A stretch of 64,000 bases of DNA from an uncultured bacterium (GCA_949297715.1 CASFTJ010000007.1:1-64000), one strand, 5' to 3'; shown: positions 16,464 to 25,919, counted from the first letter of the stretch. Numbers and translations: made by a program. Notes: generated from the letters alone by a model not told the origin.

Positions 16464-16708
16464 ACTTGTGTAGTAGAAGATATTTTGTGATTTTTGTTTT
16501 GGTAGTTAAGAAAGGATTTTCATTATCATTTAGATTTGGATAATTTAATTAATCCGGCATATATTGTTTTGCTTTGCCCTCTGAATGGGGTATTGTTTTT
16601 GAAGAGATATAAAGTAAAATAATTTTTAAGGAATGTTAATTTAATATCCCTATCAGGCAATTATTTAAAATCACAGGTTTTAAAAAAGACAACAAATTGT
16701 AGAAGGTC

Positions 16709-18571
16709 ATGGAAAAAAGTAAGCAAGCAAATAAAAATAATACGGAAACTGTAAAATCAGCAGCTTCAAATCCTCTGAAAAGCAGGGTTTCAAATCCTAT
16801 TGCCGACAGCGGAATTATTGCACGTATTAATAATATTAATGCCCAAAAAACAAATAACAGGCTTTACAGCGGTTATGCAAGCAATACAATTTCTAAAAAA
16901 TCTTCTGATATAGCCGGTATAATAAGCGAGCTTAATATAGCTTTGAAAAATAAACATACTGCATCAGATTTGTTCACAGTATTGCATGATATGTTTACCG
17001 ACAAATTAAACTGCCTTTTCACAGCTTACGGACTTTTTCAAGAAAAATCCAACTGTATTAATCTTAAACTTCAAAATAAATTCGGAAGCACTTATTCGTC
17101 AAAAATTTTCATGTCTGACGAAAACAATCCTGTTGTTGAAAGCTTTAAAAACGGATCAATCATTACAAGAGAGGATAATAAATTTTTAAATATTCCGTAT
17201 CTTCAGGATTCACCGTCATATATAGTTCCGTTGTTTTCAATTGATCACTGCATAGGCGTGTTGATTGCGGGAATGGAGGTTACGGAAGCTGAGTCTTCAA
17301 TATTTTCCTTCATTGCAAATTATGCTGCGATGTTTATTGATAATATAAATTTAAGAGAAAAAGCAAGCAAATACGACAATACCGATAACCTGACTTCTTT
17401 ATACAATCACAGAGGATTTCAGGAGGTATTGTCAAAAGAACTTCAGCGCGCAAAAGATAACAAAACCAATCTTTCCATAATAATGATGGATGTGAACAAT
17501 ATTTCAAAAATTAACCGCGAACTCGGGCATGCTAAAGGCGACGAAGTTATAAGACTTCTTGCGGACAAAATTAAACAAAACATAAGAAGCAACGATAAAG
17601 CAGGACGTTACGGCGGGGATGAAATTGCGATAATCCTGCCAGACACAAACACTGCGGATGCCAAATACTTGGCAGAATACATAACATATACGCTTTCCTG
17701 CTGTTTTGTGGATGATGTCGGGCCGGTTAAGGTTTCTGTCGGAATTTCGACATATCCTGAATGCACTGAAAATCAGGAAAAACTCCTTGTACTTGCAGAA
17801 CAGGCAATGTATATTTCGCAAGCTAAAGGCTACAAAGAAGGGATGTCCGCAATTATAAGCAGCAGCGACTACAATTTCTGGAGCAACGACAGCTTAAATT
17901 CGTTTGCAGAAGTTCTTGCCAAAAGACATTCTCAAGTTGGAATAAACTTTGAAGAAGAACTTGTTCACAAATTCAACAACGAGCAAATCAGTTCTCAAAA
18001 CCACTTGATGGAAATGGTAACTTCACTTGCAGGCGCAATAGATGCAAAAGATCCTTATACAAAAGGTCATTCGACATCAGTTTCAAGGTACTCAGAAGCC
18101 CTTGCCCGTGCGATTAACCTTCCTGAAGAAGAAGTTGAACGCATAAAACTTGGCGCATTATTGCACGATGTCGGCAAAATCGGTATACCCGAAAATGTAC
18201 TTAAAAAACCTTCTCACCTGTCGGATGACGAGTGGGAAATTATGAAACAGCACCCCGTAATAGGTGCGGAAAAAGTGCTTGCGCCAAATGAAGCTTTGAG
18301 AGACTTAATCCCGATGGTTAAATATCACCACGAGCATTTTGACGGAAGCGGTTATCCTGAAAAGCTTAAAGGGGAAGAAATTCCGCTGTCTGCAAGGATT
18401 GTATCTGTTGCTGATGCTTTCCACGCACTTATTTCAGACAGACCTTACAGAAAAGGCTTAGGAGTCGAAAAAGCTTGCGAAATCCTTAAAATGGGTGCAG
18501 GCACTCAATGGGACAGCGATTTGGTCAGACAATTCATTACAATTGCACCTTCACTTTCAACAAGTATTTAA
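16709..18571 (+). CDS. Dual GGDEF and HD-GYP cyclic-di-GMP signalling protein
   Basis: A 620-residue cytoplasmic protein that appears able to make and degrade the second messenger c-di-GMP. Residues 1-75 are a polar linker and about 75-215 look like a GAF-type sensor. The GGDEF domain spans about 222-385: its active-site loop reads YGGDEIA (GGDEI at 302-306) and the product-inhibition site RxxD is present as RSND five residues before it. The HD-GYP phosphodiesterase spans about 435-615, with HDVGKIG at 486-492 and HHEHFDGSGYP at 540-550, all metal ligands intact. Ile replaces the Phe of GGDEF, which is tolerated in some active enzymes. It is transcribed alone from a strong promoter with a long leader. 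No membrane segment is visible. Confidence 0.93.
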   Translation: MEKSKQANKNNTETVKSAASNPLKSRVSNPIADSGIIARINNINAQKTNNRLYSGYASNTISKKSSDIAGIISELNIALKNKHTASDLFTVLHDMFTDKLNCLFTAYGLFQEKSNCINLKLQNKFGSTYSSKIFMSDENNPVVESFKNGSIITREDNKFLNIPYLQDSPSYIVPLFSIDHCIGVLIAGMEVTEAESSIFSFIANYAAMFIDNINLREKASKYDNTDNLTSLYNHRGFQEVLSKELQRAKDNKTNLSIIMMDVNNISKINRELGHAKGDEVIRLLADKIKQNIRSNDKAGRYGGDEIAIILPDTNTADAKYLAEYITYTLSCCFVDDVGPVKVSVGISTYPECTENQEKLLVLAEQAMYISQAKGYKEGMSAIISSSDYNFWSNDSLNSFAEVLAKRHSQVGINFEEELVHKFNNEQISSQNHLMEMVTSLAGAIDAKDPYTKGHSTSVSRYSEALARAINLPEEEVERIKLGALLHDVGKIGIPENVLKKPSHLSDDEWEIMKQHPVIGAEKVLAPNEALRDLIPMVKYHHEHFDGSGYPEKLKGEEIPLSARIVSVADAFHALISDRPYRKGLGVEKACEILKMGAGTQWDSDLVRQFITIAPSLSTSI

Positions 18572-18762
18572 GTATTGTTTAACACTTCAAACTGAAGGCT
18601 TAATTTTTAATGTTTTTTCGTTAAAAATTGTTTTTTATATAATCAGAAGAATTAAACCAAGTTACTTAAAAATTTTAATGCGTTTTTACAAAAATGTAAC
18701 CGAGTTGCCAATATGAAAAATTAAAGTTAGAATGTTATATTGTATCGGAGTGGGAGGATTAA

Positions 18763-19953
18763 ATGCCGAAATTAGCCGGAGAAAGAAATTATCAAAGATA
18801 TTACGACAGGAATCATCTTGATGCGAGGCAAATACCGCAAAGAGAATACAGACCGTATAAAGTCGTAAGACCTGCTGAACCGCGCTATGTAACCCCTAAA
18901 CAACGTCAATCGAAAAAACAACGCTATAACATTATCCACAGCATTATATCCGTTGCGATTTTAAGTATTATTATGGCTTTTGTTTACCCGACCTGCTACA
19001 ACAGAATTATTAAGTCATTCTTCCATAAATCGCCCTACCCTGCAATAAAAGCGGACACTTATAAACTTTTAAACCCGACAATCGGCTATCTTAACAACAA
19101 TCTGTTTTTAGGTAGATATTTCCTGTCAGGCGCAGAAACCAAACATCCCCAAATGCTTGAATTAAACTTAAATGAAAGAATGACGGGGCTTGAGAATCAG
19201 CTTGAAAATCTTGGCACATTATACCCTACAATAGAACCTTCTTTATTTGTCTGGGATTACGAAACAGGGAATTACGCAGGAATAAATTCAGACAAGCTTT
19301 ATTCCGCTGCAAGTATAATCAAAATTCCTGTTCTAATCCAGCTTTTCCGCTCGATTGAAGCAGGACAGCTAACAATTTACGACACAATGACATTAAAAAA
19401 TTATTACAGAGCGGAAGGTTCGGGAAGTTTGCAGTTTAAGGCAGAAAATTCAACCTGGACGATTGATGATCTTGCAAGATTAATGATAACCGAATCGGAC
19501 AATTCCGCAACGAATATGATAATGGCAAAGTTAGGCTCCAGGTACGACGTAAATTCAGGAATCCGCCAGTGGGGATTGAGTAAAACACAAGTAAAGACCT
19601 GGCTTCCTGATATGGGCGGAACAAACTTTACAACGGCGGAAGATCTTGCAAGAATGCTTTACAACCTTGATAACCCGAATTTTTTAAGCGTAAGTTCAAG
19701 AGAAAAAATATTTGATTATATGGGACATGTGCATAATGACAGACTACTTCCGGCAGGCTTAGGTGCAGGTGCAAGCATTGTCCACAAAACAGGCGATATC
19801 GGCAAAATGCTAGGAGATGCGGGAATTGTATATGCCCCGAACGGCAAAAAATACATAGTTGCAATTATGGCAAACCGCCCGTATAATTCGGTTCTCGGCA
19901 AAGATTACATTGTAAAGGCATCCGAGATAATTTACAATTATATGGTGAAATAA
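18763..19953 (+). CDS. Membrane-anchored class A beta-lactamase-like serine hydrolase
   Basis: A 396-residue protein of the beta-lactamase2/PBP fold. A basic start is followed by one membrane segment (IIHSIISVAILSIIMAFVYP, about 63-82), placing the catalytic domain outside the membrane. The three serine-acylase motifs are present: SIIK at 184-187, SDN at 245-247 and KTG at 342-344. The region where class A lactamases carry Glu166 and Asn170 reads LPDMGGTNFTTAEDLAR, without the glutamate, so efficient antibiotic hydrolysis is doubtful. A role in peptidoglycan trimming or penicillin binding is more likely. It lies 3 bases before ldpA and probably shares its transcript. GGGAGG provides the ribosome site. 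Confidence 0.85.
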   Translation: MPKLAGERNYQRYYDRNHLDARQIPQREYRPYKVVRPAEPRYVTPKQRQSKKQRYNIIHSIISVAILSIIMAFVYPTCYNRIIKSFFHKSPYPAIKADTYKLLNPTIGYLNNNLFLGRYFLSGAETKHPQMLELNLNERMTGLENQLENLGTLYPTIEPSLFVWDYETGNYAGINSDKLYSAASIIKIPVLIQLFRSIEAGQLTIYDTMTLKNYYRAEGSGSLQFKAENSTWTIDDLARLMITESDNSATNMIMAKLGSRYDVNSGIRQWGLSKTQVKTWLPDMGGTNFTTAEDLARMLYNLDNPNFLSVSSREKIFDYMGHVHNDRLLPAGLGAGASIVHKTGDIGKMLGDAGIVYAPNGKKYIVAIMANRPYNSVLGKDYIVKASEIIYNYMVK

Positions 19954-19956
19954 TTT

Positions 19957-20904
19957 ATGCTAAAGGATTTGCTGGAATCTGGGAAATGTTTTAAACTTGT
20001 CTGCGGAGCGGGAAATCAGGACTTGGCGGAAGTTGAAAAACTGACGGCACTTTATGCAAAAGCAGGATGCCGTTTTTTCGACCTTAATGCTTCAAAAGAG
20101 GTTATAAATGCCGCAAAAAGAGGACTTGAATTTGCGGAAGTGAAAGATGCTTACCTTTGCGTAAGTGTCGGAATTAAAGGGGATCCGCACGTTAATAAAG
20201 CCGTAATTGATTATGAAAAATGCATTTCCTGCGGACAATGCGACGAAATTTGCCCGCAAAAAGCAATTGTTTACCATAAAGTCAAAAAAAATCGCTGTAT
20301 CGGATGCGGAAGATGTTTAAAAGTATGCCCGAAAGGTGCAATAAGCTATATTTCAGAAGCAAAAGAGCTTTCAGAAGTTCTTCCGCCCCTGCTTGAAATG
20401 GGAATTGATTGTGTAGAATTTCACGCAGACGGGAAGGATTATAATGAAATTTTCAAAAACTGGGAATATATAAAAAGCAATTTCAGAGGGATAGTAAGCA
20501 TTTGCACAAGCCGCGGGAATTTAAGCGACACAGAGCTTGTGGAATTTTTAAAAAAAATTACCTCAAATATTGAACCTTCCCGAACAATAGTACAAGCCGA
20601 CGGGTTTCCGATGAGCGGCGGGCAGGACGATTTTAAAACTACATTGCAAGCCGTTGCAACAGCCGAAATTGTTCAAAATGCCAATTTGCCTGTTTTTATA
20701 ATGCTTTCGGGCGGAACAAATTCAAAAACCGCCGAACTTGCTAAAATGTGTGGAATTAATTATAACGGAATTGCAATCGGCTCTTACGCAAGAAAAATCG
20801 TTTCAAAATACGTTTCCCGTGAGGATTTTCTAACAAACGAAAAAGTATTTAACGAAGCTCTTGAAGTTGCCCAAAAACTTGTTTTATCAGTTTTAGAGAG
20901 CTAA
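19957..20904 (+). CDS. ldpA: LdpA homologue, iron-sulphur protein
   Basis: In cyanobacteria LdpA is a redox-sensing iron-sulphur protein that feeds light and quinone state to the circadian clock. Here the N-terminus FKLVCGAGNQDLAEVEKL and the section NAAKRGLEFAEV match the LdpA opening as I remember it. Two 4Fe-4S motifs follow: Cys89, 92, 95, 99 (CISCGQCDEICP) and Cys114, 117, 120, 124 (CIGCGRCLKVCP). The remaining 190 residues form a TIM-barrel-like domain with VEFHAD, QADGFPMSGG and IMLSGGTNSKTAELA, the LdpA C-terminal domain. The length of 315 is a little shorter than cyanobacterial forms. No kaiABC gene is present in the window, so the role is probably a more general redox function. It follows the serine hydrolase by 3 bases. 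Confidence 0.82.
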   Translation: MLKDLLESGKCFKLVCGAGNQDLAEVEKLTALYAKAGCRFFDLNASKEVINAAKRGLEFAEVKDAYLCVSVGIKGDPHVNKAVIDYEKCISCGQCDEICPQKAIVYHKVKKNRCIGCGRCLKVCPKGAISYISEAKELSEVLPPLLEMGIDCVEFHADGKDYNEIFKNWEYIKSNFRGIVSICTSRGNLSDTELVEFLKKITSNIEPSRTIVQADGFPMSGGQDDFKTTLQAVATAEIVQNANLPVFIMLSGGTNSKTAELAKMCGINYNGIAIGSYARKIVSKYVSREDFLTNEKVFNEALEVAQKLVLSVLES

Positions 20905-20910
20905 ATTTTC

Positions 20911-20945
20911 AAAAAAAAAGAGCGAATTAATATTTTTCACTCTTT
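20911..20945 (-). terminator. Minus-strand terminator of the 45-aa gene
   Basis: On the minus strand AAAGAGTGAA pairs with TTCGCTCTTT (10 bp, one G-T pair) and is followed by a run of at least nine Ts. It does not suit the plus-strand ldpA gene, which has no T-run after it on that strand. Confidence 0.7.
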
Positions 20946-20996
20946 AAACAATCTTGTGTCCTCTTTTGACACTTCACACAAATCCTAAATCAACAG

Positions 20997-21134
20997 CTAT
21001 TGTTCCTCAATAGCGTCCTCTGCTCTCTTAATCTTTTTCACCAAATCTCCGAATTGCTCTTTTATATACAAAAGAAACAATGCAATCTCGTCTTTAAAGC
21101 TGTACACACCGGGCCAAATTGTATATCTGTACAT
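20997..21134 (-). CDS. Small 45-aa protein with own ribosome site and terminator
   Basis: A 46-codon frame, too short for most gene finders, encodes MYRYTIWPGVYSFKDEIALF and then LLYIKEQFGDLVKKIKRAED. It has an aromatic start and a single long amphipathic helix ending AIEEQ, suggestive of a small helical or coiled-coil protein. AAAAGGAGTAATTCTT before the ATG is a strong ribosome site, and a clear terminator lies 52 bases after the stop on the same strand. These two signals make it a real gene candidate. No family is recognised and the function is unknown. It is divergent from dnaB and convergent with ldpA. Confidence 0.65.
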   Translation of the reverse strand: MYRYTIWPGVYSFKDEIALFLLYIKEQFGDLVKKIKRAEDAIEEQ

Positions 21135-21305
21135 AAGAATTACTCCTTTTACTATCTAACCTTCACATGGCATTTATCGGTTTTTGGAGTAAAAACTTTA
21201 GGAAAACAAATTAAATATTACAAAAATTTTACATTACAAAATAAAACATTTTATTAAAAATCAAATTCGCCTGTACTATGATTAAGAAAATAGAAGGGAT
21301 AAAGC

Positions 21306-22694
21306 ATGCCTGCAACAAGAGAAAAAAATAACCAAAATAACAACGATTTACATATGATTCCGCAGAATACGGAAGCGGAAGAAGCTGTTCTTGGGGCGAT
21401 ATTAGTAAATCCTGTTGTAATAACAAAGGTAGTAGAAGGGTTAAAACCGGAAAGTTTTTATAAACCCGCACACAGATACGTTTATGAAGCAATGCTTCAG
21501 CTTTTCAATTCCAACGAAAGAATTGATATCGTATCAGTTTCAAACGTTCTTGATTACAGTTCAAAGCTTGAAACAGTCGGCGGACGTGCATTTATAAATG
21601 ATTTGGCGCTTAATGCGATAAGTACGGCGAATATTGAATATTACGCAAAAATTATTCAGGAAAAGGCAATTAAAAGAGCCTTGATTAACGCCGGCAGCGA
21701 AATAGTATCTTTTGGATACGATATGAATCCTATTGACAGATCACTCGATCAGGCAGAAAAGCTTATTTTTGACATTGCCTCTAAAAAAGCAACGACAGAC
21801 CTTGTACACGTTAAAGACTTGGTTTTAAACACCTATGAAAAGATTGAATACCGCTATGAGCATAAAGATGAATTAATTGGGGTTCCGACGAACTTTTACG
21901 AACTTGATACAATGACAAGCGGGCTTCAAAAATCGGACTTAATAATTCTTGCGGCACGTCCTTCAATGGGAAAAACCGCATTTGCCTTAAATATTGCACA
22001 AAACGTTGCAATAAAGGCCAAAACGCCTGTTGCAATATTTTCTCTTGAAATGTCAAAGGAACAGCTTGTTCAGCGTATGTTATGCTCAGAAGCCGAAGTT
22101 GATACCCAAAGACTTAAAACTGGACACATGCAAAGCAAAGACTGGGAAAAGCTTGCAGATGCAATGAACTCGTTTGCACAAGCTCCGATTTATATTGATG
22201 ACACTTCAGGCTGTACTTTAACAGATGTTCGTGCAAAGTGCAGACGGTTAAAAATGGAAGAAAAAAACCTCGGACTTGTCGTCATAGACTATCTTCAGCT
22301 TATGGAAAGCTCAGGCAAAGAAGATCGTATGCAGCAGATTTCAGCAATTTCAAGAGGCTTAAAGACACTTGCAAGAGAGCTTGATGTACCTGTAATTGCG
22401 CTTTCACAGCTATCTCGTGCTGTAGAATCCAGAACAGACAAGCGTCCGATGCTTTCAGACCTGCGTGAATCAGGTGCAATCGAGCAGGATGCCGATATCG
22501 TTATGTTTATTTATCGTGACGAATACTACAGAAAAGCTGACGGCGAGGAAGACGAATCAATTAAAGCCGCTAACAAAGGCGAATCGGAGATTATTATTGC
22601 AAAACACAGAAACGGCCCTGTCGGAACCGTTAAACTGCTGTTTCAAGGTAATATCACTAAATTTAAAAATCCGATTAAAACCGATGTTTTCTAA
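21306..22694 (+). CDS. dnaB: Replicative DNA helicase
   Basis: DnaB is the ring-shaped hexameric helicase that unwinds DNA at the replication fork. The N-terminal domain includes IPQNTEAEEAVLGAILVNP, and a linker leads to the RecA-like motor with Walker A ARPSMGKTAFALNIA near residue 217. SLEMSKEQLVQRMLCSEA, VVIDYLQLM (Walker B) and LSQLSRAVESR with DLRESGAIEQDAD complete the family pattern. The length of 462 is normal and no intein is present. Its stop overlaps the end of the convergent glycosyltransferase by 4 bases. Confidence 0.97.
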   Translation: MPATREKNNQNNNDLHMIPQNTEAEEAVLGAILVNPVVITKVVEGLKPESFYKPAHRYVYEAMLQLFNSNERIDIVSVSNVLDYSSKLETVGGRAFINDLALNAISTANIEYYAKIIQEKAIKRALINAGSEIVSFGYDMNPIDRSLDQAEKLIFDIASKKATTDLVHVKDLVLNTYEKIEYRYEHKDELIGVPTNFYELDTMTSGLQKSDLIILAARPSMGKTAFALNIAQNVAIKAKTPVAIFSLEMSKEQLVQRMLCSEAEVDTQRLKTGHMQSKDWEKLADAMNSFAQAPIYIDDTSGCTLTDVRAKCRRLKMEEKNLGLVVIDYLQLMESSGKEDRMQQISAISRGLKTLARELDVPVIALSQLSRAVESRTDKRPMLSDLRESGAIEQDADIVMFIYRDEYYRKADGEEDESIKAANKGESEIIIAKHRNGPVGTVKLLFQGNITKFKNPIKTDVF

Positions 22695-24418
22695 AGTTTT
22701 TTGCCCGATTTTATAAGCGAATATTTCCTACCTGCTTGAACAACTTCAATATTTGCAGCCTGTTCAATTTCAGGTAAATCTCTGTTTCGAATAATTACAC
22801 GCAAATTATCGTTACTTAAAAATTCTTCAAGCACATCCGTATTTTTTTGGGTATAAAACTCAACTTGCCCGCCATAGTAATAATATACGGAATACCGCTT
22901 TCCAAATGCAAATGTCTTAAGTTCATATCCGTTTTCTTTTGCAAACTTTGCCATTTGCATCAAGTCATTCTGCCCGAATTTGTAATCCATATCAAAAAAC
23001 AGCTTATATCCCCAGCCGGAAAGGATTACCATAAAAAATACAAACGAAAGAAAAAGCCCAATTCTGTTTTTCTTATAAAGTGAAATAAAAATAGCACTTC
23101 CAGTCAAAAGCACAAGAATTATGCAAAACCACTTTACAGTTAAAAAATCACCGTAAATCTGCGGCGGTAAAACAAACTTTGCAAACATAGCCAAAAATCC
23201 TGCAACTATAAATGCTCCGCCAAAAATCGCCGATGAAATATTAATTTCCCTTTCACATTCGCCGTTTTTGATGTAATTCATCCATACAAACCCTAAAATT
23301 ACCGCAAAATAAGGATAAATCGGCAAAATATACGTTATCAATTTTGTACTGGAAACTGAGAAAAATAACATCACAAAAATAAATGCAATCCAATTGAATA
23401 AAAGGAATTTTTGAGAATTTGAAAGCTCCTCAAGCTTAAATTTTCTAAAAGGATTTAAACCCGCAATTTTTCCGATTAAATTATGAAGTTCAGGTTTTTC
23501 AAATTTTATTGAAGCAAATTTCTCCCTCAACTTCGCCCACGCCGCAGCAATAGCCGAAAAAGTCCACGGCAAAACACCCCACAAAAACGTCAAAAACATA
23601 AATATAAACGGTTGTTTTCTTCCTAAATCCTCCGAATTTATAAACCTTTGCAGGTGATGTTTAATAATATATTCATTAAAAAACATCGGATCGTGAGTTT
23701 TCAGCATAATCAAATGCCACGGAACAGTAATCAGAAAAAACAACAAAAATCCTACTAAAAAATATTGCGGCTTAAATATTTCCTTAAACCTCCCGCTGAC
23801 AATAGAGACAAAAAACATTACTCCAAAAGGAATTACAAACCCCGGAATCCCTTTTGCCATAACAGCAAGCCCTGAAAATATATAAAACAACCACCAAAAA
23901 TATTTTTTGTTTTCTTCCTTACAAAAATGCGTCATAAACCCGCAAAACACCGAAACAACAGTACAAACAGCAAGAACTATGTCAAGAATTGCAAATTTAG
24001 CAAGAATGACAAATTCCATACTTGTTGCAAGAATAAGTGCCGAAATAACCCCAAAGCTTCTTGATACAATCTTTTTACCCGCAAAATAGAGTAAAAAACA
24101 ACTCAACATCCCATACAAAGCAACGGGAAATCTTGCGGTAAATTCATTAATTACCCCTCCCCACAAGCCAAATGACAAACATTCACCCCAAAAATACAAA
24201 GGAGGTTTCTCAAAAAAATAATCCCCGTTTAAAAACAGCGACAAATAATCCCCGCTCTTAAACATTTCTCTTGCAATTCCGACATATCTGGTTTCATCCA
24301 CATCCATCAGAGGATAATTCCCGATATTGTGGAAAAATATAAAATAAAACAACACCAACAACCCGGCTATCACAGACAAATCCTGATGCTTATTTATAAA
24401 ATCCTTAATTTTATCCAT
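22691..24418 (-). CDS. ArnT-like GT39-family membrane glycosyltransferase
   Basis: A 575-residue polytopic membrane protein of the dolichyl-phosphate-mannose/ArnT family (GT-C fold). It transfers a sugar from a lipid-phosphate carrier to a periplasmic acceptor such as lipid A or a protein. The first helix is followed by the acidic catalytic loop YPLMDVDETRYVGIAREMFK and FFEKPPLYFWG. About 11-12 membrane helices follow, including a cluster before ENLR-type loops, and a soluble end with FAFGKRYSVYYYYGGQVEFYT. The carrier and acceptor cannot be told from sequence alone. It stands alone between dnaB and pncC. Confidence 0.85.
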   Translation of the reverse strand: MDKIKDFINKHQDLSVIAGLLVLFYFIFFHNIGNYPLMDVDETRYVGIAREMFKSGDYLSLFLNGDYFFEKPPLYFWGECLSFGLWGGVINEFTARFPVALYGMLSCFLLYFAGKKIVSRSFGVISALILATSMEFVILAKFAILDIVLAVCTVVSVFCGFMTHFCKEENKKYFWWLFYIFSGLAVMAKGIPGFVIPFGVMFFVSIVSGRFKEIFKPQYFLVGFLLFFLITVPWHLIMLKTHDPMFFNEYIIKHHLQRFINSEDLGRKQPFIFMFLTFLWGVLPWTFSAIAAAWAKLREKFASIKFEKPELHNLIGKIAGLNPFRKFKLEELSNSQKFLLFNWIAFIFVMLFFSVSSTKLITYILPIYPYFAVILGFVWMNYIKNGECEREINISSAIFGGAFIVAGFLAMFAKFVLPPQIYGDFLTVKWFCIILVLLTGSAIFISLYKKNRIGLFLSFVFFMVILSGWGYKLFFDMDYKFGQNDLMQMAKFAKENGYELKTFAFGKRYSVYYYYGGQVEFYTQKNTDVLEEFLSNDNLRVIIRNRDLPEIEQAANIEVVQAGRKYSLIKSGKKL

Positions 24419-24521
24419 AAAATCCTCTCCCTAATCTCGAAAAAAGTATATCATAAATAATTAATAATTAAGATTTATTTTCAAATTGACTTTTAAAACC
24501 GGCAGATTAAAATTATAGATA

Positions 24522-25007
24522 ATGTTTACCGGAGATTTAAAAAAGCTTGCAAAGCTATTAAAAGCAAGACATTTAACGATTTCGACCGCCGAAAGCTGCA
24601 CAGGCGGACTTGTTGCCTCAATGCTGACGGATATTTCAGGAAGCTCTGACTACTTAAACGAAAGCCACGTAACATACGCAAATTCAGCCAAACATAAGTA
24701 CCTCAATGTAAGTAACGAAATTCTTGAAAACTTTGGCGCCGTAAGCCCTGAATGCGCCCAAGCAATGGCCGAAGGTCTGCAAAAGCTCTCAAACTGCGAC
24801 ATTGCCCTCTGTACAACCGGAATTGCAGGCCCAACAGGCGGTACAAAAGAAAAACCCGTCGGCTTAATCTATATTTCAACTCGGTTTCAAGGGATAACAA
24901 CAGTTAAAAAATACACCTTTAACCCTCTTTTACCAAGAAAATTAATGAAAGTAACCTTTGCTAAAGCCGCAATACATTCGGCCCTTGAGGCTTTAAAACA
25001 AGCTTAA
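24522..25007 (+). CDS. pncC: Nicotinamide-nucleotide amidohydrolase (CinA C-terminal domain)
   Basis: PncC hydrolyses NMN to nicotinic acid mononucleotide, recycling NAD. The protein of 161 residues is the stand-alone CinA C-terminal domain: STAESCTGGLVASMLTDISGSS near residues 20-40, YANSAKHKYLNV, then TTGIAGPTGGTKEKPVGL near residue 95. These are the conserved catalytic blocks. The N-terminal CinA domain is missing, as in many stand-alone PncC enzymes. It is convergent with the helical-repeat protein, with 3 bases between their stops. Confidence 0.9.
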   Translation: MFTGDLKKLAKLLKARHLTISTAESCTGGLVASMLTDISGSSDYLNESHVTYANSAKHKYLNVSNEILENFGAVSPECAQAMAEGLQKLSNCDIALCTTGIAGPTGGTKEKPVGLIYISTRFQGITTVKKYTFNPLLPRKLMKVTFAKAAIHSALEALKQA

Positions 25008-25010
25008 ACC

Positions 25011-25919
25011 TTATCCTGCAATAATTTCAGCCAAAACCTCAGGGAATTTGTTAATTAAAGTATCCGCAAAATCCCTTGCGTCAATCTGCGTAATAACCAT
25101 TGAAAGCAGGTCATTCGGAAGTTCTTCAACCATTTTAATCTTTTCTTCAGGTTCAATAACATCCATAGCCTTAACAAGTTCAGGCTTCTGTTTTTGGGCA
25201 TGAATCATATTGGTGTAAGATTCAGGACTGAAAATTTGATAAAGTTCAGGGTGCTGATTAGCTAAATTTAAGGTTAATTGCTGTTTTTGAGTTGACTGCA
25301 TTGAATATAAGGCATCTTTAAATTCAATCGGATTAAATCTGTCAATCTGGTTAACCATATCGAAATTGCTTTTATCTTCGCACTCTTGTCCTGTAACCCC
25401 TTCAATCATCTGTGCAAGATATTCAGGCGGAAGCGACTGAAGATGCTTTAAAATATTGCCTTTATCAACGTCAGTATGAGTCAAAAAGTTGTCGAGTTCG
25501 CTGTTTGGCATAAGTCTTATGACTTCTTCTTCTGAGAACATCTCCATAACAGTATTTACAAGCTGTTCTGGCGGAAGCTCCTTTAACATGGCAAGAAGTT
25601 TATCTTCCGTAAAGAAATACAAACCCTGATGTAAATCTTCTTCTTCCATTAGCGGAAGAAATTTCTGAAGTTTGTCGGAAGTCATTGTGCTGAGGATTAA
25701 AAACTTATTATTCGGATCTGCAAGATTAAAAATTTCAACAAGCTTGTCAGGGTTGCTGAATAGTTCCGTTGCATATTCAACAGCAGCCTGATTTCCTTGA
25801 GCAGCTTCGGCTTCCACGATATCTTCGACAGACATCATAGAATACATTTCAACCATTTTGGTGTAAGAAACGTTTAATTTACTTAAAAGCGTTGTTAAAT
25901 CTGTGTCAAGTACAATCAT
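25011..25919 (-). CDS. Helical-repeat protein resembling MgtE-N/FliG domains
   Basis: A 302-residue acidic, all-helical protein with no membrane segment. Short repeated units such as KLLAMLKELPPEQLVNTVMEM, EYLAQMIEGVTG and KIKMVEELPNDLLSMVITQI recall the superhelical repeats of the MgtE N-terminal domain and FliG, where LPPEQ-type turns recur. It carries no CBS domain, no transporter segment and no flagellar motor residues that I can identify, so it is probably a scaffold or regulator of unknown target. AAGGA lies 8 bases before the ATG. The gene stands alone. Confidence 0.6.
   Translation of the reverse strand: MIVLDTDLTTLLSKLNVSYTKMVEMYSMMSVEDIVEAEAAQGNQAAVEYATELFSNPDKLVEIFNLADPNNKFLILSTMTSDKLQKFLPLMEEEDLHQGLYFFTEDKLLAMLKELPPEQLVNTVMEMFSEEEVIRLMPNSELDNFLTHTDVDKGNILKHLQSLPPEYLAQMIEGVTGQECEDKSNFDMVNQIDRFNPIEFKDALYSMQSTQKQQLTLNLANQHPELYQIFSPESYTNMIHAQKQKPELVKAMDVIEPEEKIKMVEELPNDLLSMVITQIDARDFADTLINKFPEVLAEIIAG

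Noticed and set aside
16470-16708. c-di-GMP riboswitch in the leader of the GGDEF/HD-GYP gene
   Set aside because: No GEMM-I or GEMM-II consensus was recognised in the 240-base leader.
18763-19953. Annotation as a true class A beta-lactamase resistance gene
   Set aside because: The catalytic Glu of the omega loop is missing, so only the fold is claimed.
20997-21257. Plus-strand frame at 21000-21257 as a gene
   Set aside because: It has no ribosome site and lies opposite the better supported 45-aa minus-strand gene.
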